From Isoetes taiwanensis (lineage: Eukaryota; Streptophyta; Lycopodiopsida; Isoetales; Isoetaceae), in NCBI GenBank assembly GCA_021234155.1, contig JAJEKV010000004.1, positions 15,493,059 through 15,557,058 of the forward strand: a stretch of DNA of 64,000 bases. Direction: 5' to 3'. The position numbers and the translations under genes were made by a program. Below the pieces are notes generated by a model. It ran no database searches, was not told where the DNA came from, and saw only the letters and a list, made by a program, of their open reading frames with translations. This document shows, in pieces, positions 55,673 through 64,000 of the stretch (its first letter is position 1; each line of letters starts with the position of its first letter).

Positions 55673-57064
55673 GGCAAGAAAAGAATCACATAAAGGTGTT
55701 TTAAAAATAAACAAAGCAAATATTGAGCATAGCGAGAAACATGCTAAAAAGGCAAAGGCAAGGCTCCATACGCCTCCAAGAGTTGATCTTCATAAGACTT
55801 TATCAAAGCGTCCCGAAGGATTCAAAAGAGCAACACAAGTCATCAAAATTTATCAAGCAAATTTTCTCGAGATATTCAAATTGGAAACAAAATGTTCTCA
55901 GCCTCAACTACATTGGAAAATATAAGCGAGGCGAAGGTTTGAATGGAGTTTCATTAATTAATGAAAAAGTTAAAAAGAGTACCTTGAAAGAGACATGCAA
56001 CATGGGTGCACAAGTGCACAAATCCCTCCTGGACTATGGATATTGAGGAAAATGAATTGAAGACATTGGCAATGACCTTGAGTGATATAGAAGTGTCAAA
56101 TACCTTTGTCATACTTGCGGATATATCGAAGACCACGATGCTGATAATGTTGCGGATGTTATATGCAATGATCTCAACTTGCCACCCCCATCACACTCGG
56201 CCCACATCACATCATCCACTCATCTCATCCACACCACCATACCTTCACTTGGATTAGAGCACGAAGCCCCCCTGCATGTGGACTCTATTGACATCTCACA
56301 TTCAACCTCCTAATTTTCTAAATCTCCAGCCATTTCGAGATAGCTCTCGTGACTACAACAACTAGAGGCGGTGTTAGTGGCCGGACATGGTGCGAGGACA
56401 TGGTGATGAGACAAGGTGCGAGAATCCCCGAAAATATGCTAGTAGATTTGAATGAGGATATGAAAAGGCTAAGGACATATCAAATATTTGGGAACAAAAT
56501 TTGTGGTGTCGGGACTCGAAACTACGGACATAATAGAAGTTCATTCGGCATGACAAGGAGAAACAAAAGAGTCTACTCAAAGGCATTTGCAGATTCACCA
56601 CACCTTCAACAAATTACTCCCATGCAAGATCTTTCCATTTCAAATGTTGAAGTTAATTTCTTTGGACCATTACTAATAGAGCTAGTATTGTGCCTAATTC
56701 CATTGACAATTCTACAAAAGAGCCTACACAATATGAGTGTTGCAATTCCAAATTCGGCAATGCTCTCACCTAGATAATTTGTCAGGGATAATAATTCTGA
56801 AGATTTAGACCTTGATAAAGAAAATGCCCTGCATATCACTTTTCAAACTCGAGGGCCTCACGGGATAATGATGTTTACCTCTCGCTCAACAAGGTAAGGC
56901 TTTTTGCTGATCACTCTATTACAAAACTATCAAAAGAAAAAAAAAGGTAAACATATTCTTGATCAGCTCCATAACACCCTACTTGACTAACACTTTCGGC
57001 TTAAATCCAAAAGAGCTACTAGACTTCATTGACTCCCCCAAGGTTGCCTCTCTAATTTAATACC
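55673..57064 (+). other. LINE D interval between ORF1 and ORF2
   Basis: About 1.4 kb with several short frames (55,723-56,046, 56,349-56,777) and no recognised domain. Part of it may be decayed ORF1 C-terminus. LINE C has almost no gap at this place (49,999 to about 49,943), so LINE D either has an extra segment here or LINE C lost it. Confidence 0.5.
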
Positions 57065-58603
57065 ATGAATATTCTCGGTTGGAATCTAAGAGGCATAAAA
57101 GGCCCATTGAAGAGGGAAGAGCCATCTCTCAAATTAGGAGTTATGATGTGACATCATTCTCCTTGAACTCGGACTCCCCGGCTTTGAGTGCTCTAATCTA
57201 GCAGATTGGATTGGCCACAGCTTATCCTCTACACGGATTGAAGCAAGCTGGGACCTCGGGGAGGGCTGCATTATTTGGAGACATCTTACATATAGCTCTG
57301 TCTACACACTAGCCCTTGTAGATCTTGGCTTGTCGGTAATTTTTGAACACAATGATTCCAGATTTGGAGTGATAAATGTCTATGCCTCCACTTGACTCTA
57401 GATCTAGAGCTAACACTTGGCTCCTTATCAACAATTACATTGCTTCTCAAGATTGTGACACCTGGATTATGGCGGGGGGACTTCAATAACACGCCTACAC
57501 GGGACTTGAAAATTGGTAAAAATCTCAACATGTCTTACATTTGAAAGATCGCGGTGGGATCAAATGCTTGACATCCATTTTCTTGACATATCCCATCCTC
57601 CACCTCGACCTACACATGGTCTAACAAGAAAGAAGGGAATACTTGAGTCTATTGTTCACTTGGCCGGGTTCTACATTAATAACATTGGGAATGAGCTCAC
57701 GGAATAATTGCTTGGTATACGATTGATGAGTGTACTTCATTATCTGATCACCAGCCTCAATTCTTTACCACCAATCTCACACTTTCTATCAAGAGGCATG
57801 GTAATACTCCTTTCAAATTGAATTGCTCCCTCCTTGGTTCAGATACCTTCTGTCAAGATTTCATTGCCTTTTATGCCACTCTCCCCAAAGTCAGATCTAC
57901 AAACTCCATGAGAACCTTTTATGCCAATATTAAAAACTCCAAGGCCTGGATTAAACAGTGGTCAAAGAATCTACATGAGATAAAACAGGCAGAAAAAAAT
58001 CTTATCTTCAGGAAATGAAGGAGGTAAGAATTAAGCTGCAAGAAGACCCCTTCAACATTCAGCTTCACAGGCAAGAAGGAAATCTGGAAATGGTCCTTAA
58101 AACAATTGAAGAGCTGGAAGCAAAAGGAGCATCCATCAGATGTAAACTTAAGTATCTATCCAATATGGATCATGGAAATTCAAGGTTCTTCTATAGAGTT
58201 TCTAAGTCTAGACTTTTGAAAAGTCAACTTACCTCAATCAAGGATGGAAATGATAACACCATCACTGATCAGAAAGAAATTTCCAATTTCTTCTGCTCAA
58301 GCTATGCTAGTATTTTCTAGCTATGTTGAATCTATGGAGCATATATTTGGCTGTGCAAAGCTCACTACTTTCTGGACATGGTTTGAAAATACTTTTGATA
58401 TAAATTGTCCTGCTACTTTGCTTGAATTTATGATGAATGATGATGCTTATAAGAATTCTTTATGTTACATTGCTTTATGGAATGTTTGGAACCATAGAAA
58501 CAGGTGTCAATATGGAGGGAAACCAATATCTATATTCTGGATTAAATCTCAAGTTGGTTGCAACAAGTCAAATGCAATTGCAAAAAGAAAATGTGGACAC
58601 TAA
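57065..58603 (+). pseudogene. LINE D ORF2 lacking the reverse transcriptase
   Basis: The start MNILGWNLRGIKG is the endonuclease N-terminus. FGVINVYAST, a GDFNNTP motif (one base out of frame near 57,478) and SDHQPQFF follow, then the linker NTPFKLNCSLLG and FYANIKNSKAWIKQWSKNL. The frame 58,015-58,320 ends DQKEISNFFCSSYASIF, just where the RT fingers should begin. The next bases, in another frame, read VESMEHIFGCAKLTTFWTWF, the zf-RVT module, and CYIALWNVWNHRNRCQ. The whole RT, about 500-600 codons, is missing between about 58,319 and 58,322. Several frameshifts also occur in the endonuclease. Confidence 0.85.
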
Positions 58604-58907
58604 ATGGCTAAATATAGGCCAATTCATGGGAGCTCATAGATTGTTTAAATTAAATTGTCATGATTCAATTACTGACACTCTCTGTCCTTCTGATAGATTA
58701 CATGAGGAGCCTTAGCAGAGACTTTGGCACATCAGTGGGGCCTGCAGAATACAGATTGTTCCCAGGGCAGAGGCTGGTACATGATATACAATACACATAT
58801 GACATGTGGACACGGATATAGACATAATTGATATCCCTGACGAGGAATTAGATTGGGCCATGGAATTTTGCAGAAGCACATACCTAATGCATGAAATATG
58901 GTGATTC

Positions 58908-59165
58908 ATGGAAAGCAACAGCAGAAGAATGACAGATCAACAGTTTGAGTATTACAGGGAATGCTATTACCATCATAGGGGACTGGCAGATGCATATGGC
59001 ACTTTAATAATTTTGATGTCCACCACCAATGCAGACAGGTTGATTACTGAGCTAAACTGGGGAAATGGCAGAACTCTCATACTTCAACCAAACTTCCGAG
59101 CTCAATATGAATTCCTTAACTCCTACCACTTTCACACAAATTATCCCACCCTTCCAAATCAGTGA
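58908..59165 (+). CDS. LINE D downstream ORF (third ORF)
   Basis: An 85-codon frame beginning MESNSRRMTDQQFEYYRECY and containing LADAYGTLIILMSTTNADRL. It occupies the same place as the LINE C frame at 32,915-33,160, between zf-RVT and the 3' end. Upstream in-phase sequence (IDIIDIPDEELDWAMEFCRS near 58,830) suggests a longer acidic domain. Function unknown. Confidence 0.45.
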   Translation: MESNSRRMTDQQFEYYRECYYHHRGLADAYGTLIILMSTTNADRLITELNWGNGRTLILQPNFRAQYEFLNSYHFHTNYPTLPNQ

Positions 59166-60661
59166 CTTGCACCTGTCCCTTTCTGGCTTGAAATAGATCT
59201 GCATATAACTTCTACAACACATTATCATCTACATTTTTTGTGCAGGAATTGAGTTGATATGTGTGTTCACTTATCTTTGCTTACACAAAGTTGCAAGACA
59301 ACACATATCAGCTACTTCTTACAGTTGACTACTATTTTTGTTAACACAAAACATTTGCTATGTGCTTACAAAGACACCTATTTCATTTGTGTTCATTTGC
59401 ATGTTTTATCATGAGTAGCCTATCTATAAAGGCTCACTCACTATGTTATACCTTTTTCTATAATTAATGAAAAAACCCCATTCACTCAAAAAGCGGCTTG
59501 AACTAGCCTAAACTTCAAGCATTGGTCAATCCCTTTGCTGTCTTATCTGGCCATACTTGGACTGTTACATCAGAGATGGTACCAATCTTTCCTGGTAAAT
59601 GGTCTCATGTTATCCTGTATCCAATAACTCGACGGTTCTAACCAACATGAACAAGATGCCTTTACAACCTATGGTCAAACATGTCAATGCAATCCAATTC
59701 AACTGCCTCTAATTAATGGGAGAACCAAAATACTTATTCAATATGTTATTAGTAGAACAATATCATGCCATCAAGGTATTAATTAAGTTCAAATAAATCT
59801 TTGTACTTATTCAATAGTTTGAGTAAAAATGAGGGCAATATGTCTATCGACGACATTATGCAAGATCAAATCCTAATGGCACCGCTAAAGGCAAACCACA
59901 TCGATTAAGGCTTAGACCCCAAAATATCCTAGCAAATGTTATGCTTTTGCGCATGTCTTTTAAATTAATACTGAATGTTCTTTTCAACCCAATTCTGCCT
60001 ATTATAACTTATGGAAGATACATGCCCAAATTAGAGTCATGACGTTTATTTATATTGGTTAAACTTCTTACACCATCTACTTCTTATGACCTTGCCCTTA
60101 TTCTTTATGTCTTAATTTTGGCATTAAGCATATTTAAACCCCAACACATATGCTTACCTTTTTGCTAGAGAACATCAAAAGAAAGTTTAGTTCTTACAAA
60201 AGTGCTATCACATGTCACCACAATGGACAAATACGGACATTATACCAAAGCCTAACTATAAAGCTTAACCAAATAAAACTTGGATATTCGTTCATGTTTT
60301 TCTGTTGTAATCATCCACATTAGACTTTATTTAACAAAAAGCATTTATTATAAATAGATGTACGACTATAAATCTGCAATATTTCAGCTGTAGATAACAG
60401 AAAATAGGGGCCATTTACCAGCCAAGCTTTGTCCAAAAATATGCAAACCATTGCCTTAGATTCAGTATTCATTCTTAAATCTATAAAGTTTAAACAATAG
60501 AGATATGGACCTCTAACTAGAAGGATGGCTTAGCATGTACATTATCAAAATCTGAGTTTTTTTTATCTCCAATGAAGACTGAGCGATAAATTACCTTGTT
60601 CCAAGTATAAAACAGTAGAAATGCAGATTTGAAACATAGAGACAGTCAAGCTTAAATAGTA

Positions 60662-60773
60662 TTAAGCAACCCTTTCATCATTATACTCTTCAGGATCTCT
60701 TCGATTGCATTGTTCCAAGCTCCAACGTAACCAAGTAAGACAAAAGGAAAACATTAGGAAGAGAAGCCCGTAC
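60662..60773 (-). other. Possible terminal exon encoding a membrane segment and charged tail
   Basis: On the minus strand, CTGCAG/G precedes a frame of 36 codons reading YGLLFLMFSFCLTWLRWSLE, followed by a charged tail (RRDPEEYNDERVA) and TAA. The hydrophobic helix plus tail looks like the C-terminus of a small membrane protein. I do not recognise the gene and found no certain upstream exon. Confidence 0.3.
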
Positions 60774-61739
60774 CTGCAGCCAACCAATACATAATTAGCC
60801 ATAGACTGGGTAAAAATGCAAGGGCCAAAAGGTACCTTAGGCTTCTCGGTTATTAACCGTTTGCCTAATGTAATCCTTTTGTCCCAAGTTAGAAAAGAGC
60901 CATGAACAAGAAATATATAACAAAATTAGGGATAAATCATATGCAGACGAAAGAGTAGATGTTTTTTCAAAATACTACTTCAGTATCTTGTATCTTCTTT
61001 GTTTGCACCTTTAATCTTCATCCCTATCAACTACGGTCGGGTTTATGCAATAAGAAAAATATTAGACCATATTCTAGTCGCTAAAGCATTATCTCTTAAA
61101 GCTGCACTTGGCTTGAGAATGTATCCAAGAAAACCCCAAGATATACTTCCTTTGTACAAACCATTTGGTTTTAAACTCTTAACTAAGCTTAATGCTTAAA
61201 CAATACATGATTATCCTCTCGTATCAAAGCTTCGGGTCTATTTGTAGCAATAACATAATGTTAAAAGCTCATTTTCTTTGATCAAATATCCAATACAAAC
61301 TAGAGTTAAATGCATAATCGGCAATTTACCTCCCCTTGTTCTCACTCTTTGGATTTACATAAGATCAACGACAAATAGAGGAACTTCTGCTATTAAATCA
61401 TTGGATCCCTAGTTTACGATTTATGCTCACAACCTATCTTAAAAGCCAGTGTATCCATCTATTAATTTTGCGAGAATATATCCCTATGATCTGGTTCAAC
61501 CCAAGCGACATTCAAGAATCTTTTAACTAGAAGTTCACATTTTTTCTGAAAATCCATTGCCTAAGTTGGCTTTTATTTGTCGGAGACCCAAAATCGGCAA
61601 GCAAATGGCCATCTTGACCTTTTAAGCGTGAGCTATTGCATCAATAAGGTGCTCTTGCAACTCTACTATATGGCCATTTAGCTATCCAAACACAATAAAG
61701 CACTAAAATACGATTATTTTAGGTCGGATCCTATATCAT

Positions 61740-62060
61740 CTTGAGTTTGAGTTTAAGCGCAGTTGAGATGGATCTGCATGGCCATGCTTAAAAGGGCCAC
61801 GAAATTTCTTCTTTGGGTGGATGGCTACCACTCCCAAACTTTCCCGATTGCCATAGCCATCCATCTTGTAATACCAGTCCAACCCTGTTTTTGCATGCAA
61901 AATCTTTGAAATTGCTTCTACTTATACAATAATTCCCTTATCAATCTGGTGTCTGCGGTGTTCTTGAACAAAAGCGTCAAGGGAAACTTTGCGGGAAAAC
62001 CGATCAACGTAAAATTCCTTCATTAATGGTATGGCATGCAAAGATTTTTGGGGACTATCC
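61740..62060 (-). other. Possible coding remnant, unrecognised
   Basis: Minus-strand pieces read SLHAIPLMKEFYVDRFSRKV and SLDAFVQEHRRHQIDKGI, then in another frame LDWYYKMDGYGNRESLGVVA and KKKFRGPFKHGHADPSQ. The continuity and composition are protein-like, but no family comes to mind. It needs a database search. Confidence 0.25.
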
Positions 62061-62544
62061 AACTAGAATATACCCGTGAAAAATATGTATGGGGCTCCAA
62101 GATGAGTTTCCAAACATAAATGCCGATCATAAACATGGTGTGAGAAACCCTAAGCCTTTGGGGTTCGATCTATTAAACTGTATTTTTATGATAATAATTA
62201 TTTCTAAGGTCCGGCATAGAGTTTGAAAGGAACCAAAGTAAATATTTTTTATGCCAAATTAAAACTTTCCATTTTATATACACCCTTGCCGACTTATAGT
62301 TCATCAAACCTTGCTTAAAAAAAAACCCTTAGACATTTTTGGGCGGGATGTCTCCCCACATTTAAGGTGTGCATCCAAACTTCATTTCACACATATACTC
62401 TAATTGCTAACCATCCATGGCCCCTATATAGATAAGAGCTTTTAAGACTATGCTTTGGCCTATATGAAATGTGAACTTAGAATACCATAATGGCATGCAA
62501 ACTTAGAACACCATAATGGCATGTTTTAAAAAAAAAAAAAAAAA

Positions 62545-63799
62545 CTTTAGATAACACTACCAGGGAGAACAAGAATCAAACACTCTTTGCTTGTTGTGCC
62601 ATGCTAGTAGAGCTAGGGATCTTCAGAAAAGTAAAGCTCAGATTTTTACTTGTAGGCCAACTCATGATCAAATAGACCAGATGTTCAATAGATTTTCTGG
62701 GCTTTTTGTCTCCCTACTTTAATTCGAATCATTGAAGACTCTTACACTCCCCTACTAGTTAGCTTCTAAAGGAGATTGCTGACTTTAGAGAATTTGTTTT
62801 TTCCACGCGTTCCAATAGAGATCAGAATCTCATGTTTCAACACCACATCAAGTTTTACTTGAAAAATGGATAAATTTTTTAATAGGGGAAGTACACTACA
62901 ACTAAAGACTGGAGTCCACCAAAGGGGTTATGCTTTCTCAAATCTGTTCCAGACACTTGCTTGGTAGAATGTGCCCAAAGGAGTCAAAGCAGAAGAAAAG
63001 TACCCTAGTGATAGCCGTAAGAGACATTGGAAATAGAATTTCCTTGGGCTTTAAGTACTTCTTAGAAACAGATCAGATGTGGTGGAGAACTTTCTTTCTG
63101 GAACAAAAAATTGTTATTCAAAGCTCTAAGGCAGTTGCAGGAACCTTTTCAGTAGCCTAACACCTTCCATCAACCCCAGAACCAGGCATGTCCAAGCAAT
63201 ACTACAATAGCACCTGCAGTAGAGGAAGACCGAGTCGTGTATCTCAGACCAAGATGCAGGAATGAGCCTCCAGGTAAAATCACAGAAATTGCCAAAGGTA
63301 TGCTGATTGCTCTTCCGACTAAGGAGGATGACAAAGGTCGACTTTTTTGGATAGCAAAAGTACTTGACACAGTCAAGGAGGAAGGATTAGTCAATAAACT
63401 CAAGATTTATTGGCTTGGGACACGTTCAAAAAATGCTTTTGAAGATAGGTATGAGTTAGAAATGAGAACTCAAGGAAATCCAAGAAAGTGGGTTGTAGGG
63501 ATGAGTTAAATCTACATGAAGTGAGTATACCATGCTACGATTTCAAATTGAAATCTGACAATTGTCTACGCCAGAGGATGATCAATCTGTTTAAGAAGGC
63601 TTGTAATTACGAGGAAGAGGATGAAGAAGGGAGTGGTGGCGCCAATGCTTCACCATCTGTTGATAGTGACGAGGAAGATAACTCAAGCACCTCCTCAAAT
63701 GACAGTGAAAGAAGTGAAGGTGATGAGGATGGCATAAATGAATATGATGACATGTTGGATCCCTCTTTCATCACTCCTCATACTTTTGCACATAACTGA
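62545..63799 (+). pseudogene. DUF7869-like transposon gene, C-terminal part
   Basis: Directly after the poly(A) tract the frame reads DNTTRENKNQTLFACCAMLV, then ELGIFRKVKLRFLLVG, then after a shift THDQIDQMFNRFSGLF, YNWRLESTKG and VRPKES-like RMCPKESKQKK, then MWWRTFFLEQ. LDN..RENKN, HDQIDQMF and the WR..FLEQ block are in the family order and continue LPPVLYLQL at 54,099. The last frames (63,237-63,799) give LRPRCRNEPPGKITEIAKGM, LFWIAKVLDTVKEEG and a C-terminal acidic tail (DSDEEDNSSTSSNDSERSEG), ending HTFAHN and a stop. Two or three frame breaks remain. Confidence 0.7.
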
Positions 63800-63934
63800 G
63801 TCTTAGAAAAAGACTGTAAATTTTGCATGTGGATATGAAGATTTTATCTTCAATTTTTGAAAATACTACAATTTCAGATACAGACTTCACTTCAATTTTT
63901 TGGATTGCCCCTGTTAAGGGGGCAATTCGTTAGG

Positions 63935-64000
63935 GGGAGGGTTGGTTTTGGCATATTCTGGCATATCAGGGGCATATCGATGTCGGGCGGTCATTGCGAT
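63935..64000 (+). other. Purine-rich stretch at the window end, possible LTR start
   Basis: GTTAGGGGGAGGGTTGG followed by TGGCATATTCTGGCATATCA looks like a polypurine tract and the start of an LTR, but the window ends before this can be tested. Confidence 0.2.

Larger units (their letters stand above)
54104..59490 (+). mobile_element. LINE D, L1-type, inserted into the DUF7869-like gene
   Basis: The element holds ORF1, endonuclease, linker, zf-RVT tail and a third ORF in LINE C order, on the plus strand. Its expected 3' end is near 59,470-59,490, by analogy with LINE C and the local ATTAATGAAAAAA. No long poly(A) occurs there. The first A-tract directly before resumed host sequence is at 62,528-62,544. 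The candidate target duplication AACTTTA lies at 54,097-54,103 and 62,543-62,549. Confidence 0.85.
59491..62527. other. 3-kb non-LINE segment between LINE D and the poly(A) tract
   Basis: AT-rich DNA with no LINE homology. It contains two possible minus-strand coding remnants (60,662-60,773 and about 61,740-62,060). A direct repeat, ACCATAATGGCATG, occurs twice just before the poly(A) (about 62,482-62,525). It ends in a 17-A tract (62,528-62,544). It could be DNA carried along by LINE D or a separate insertion. Confidence 0.55.

Overview
The window is eukaryotic nuclear DNA from a land plant. Two genes look intact. One is an 11-exon leucine-rich-repeat gene with GT-AG introns (28.1-30.7 kb, 334 residues). 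The other is a two-exon Ole e 1-like secreted protein (31.5-32.1 kb, 166 residues). The LINE types, a DUF7869-like transposon, the large nested retrotransposons and the low gene density would fit a big genome such as a fern or another non-flowering vascular plant. That placement is inference; land plant is the firm part.

Layout. 0-8.2 kb: a LINE 3'-tail fragment, a 455-bp foldback MITE, an FCP1-like phosphatase gene relic, two 5'-truncated LINEs (A with a 41-nt poly(A) tail and a 17-bp target duplication; B with a pentanucleotide tail) and the last three recognisable exons of adenylosuccinate lyase. 8.8-25.5 kb: a block of frame-broken, transposon-like genes on both strands. GC-rich palindromes built on GCACCGTGGCCACGGTGC lie between them, and a decayed ABC half-transporter pseudogene sits in the middle. 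25.5-28 kb: spacer with a foldback and one copy of a dispersed repeat. 28.1-32.1 kb: the two host genes.

32.7-52 kb is a nest. A minus-strand LINE (C) runs from about 52.0 kb down to a poly(A) tail (read as T) near 32.66 kb. An 11.9-kb Ty3/gypsy-type LTR element (35,243-47,121) has inserted into its reverse-transcriptase domain. The LTR element has about 1.6-kb LTRs, a tRNA-Met-like primer site, a polypurine tract and a 5-bp TATTC target duplication. A 1-kb segment also interrupts the LINE C endonuclease/linker. The LTR element keeps only an integrase tail, but its leader carries five hairpin cassettes.

53.2-63.8 kb: a DUF7869-like transposon gene is split by an 8.4-kb insertion. The insertion consists of a plus-strand LINE (D) that has lost its RT domain, about 3 kb of non-LINE sequence, and a poly(A) tract. 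The gene resumes exactly after that tract.

Most strongly supported and interesting: (1) the dispersed palindromes at 11.4-24.1 kb; (2) the LINE B 3' stem-loops, whose arms differ between copies but stay complementary; (3) the hairpin cassettes in the LTR-element leader, which occur with two different palindromic cores; (4) the possible 3' transduction by LINE D. Many frameshifts lie in repeats while the host genes are error-free, so part of the apparent decay may be consensus error in repetitive DNA.
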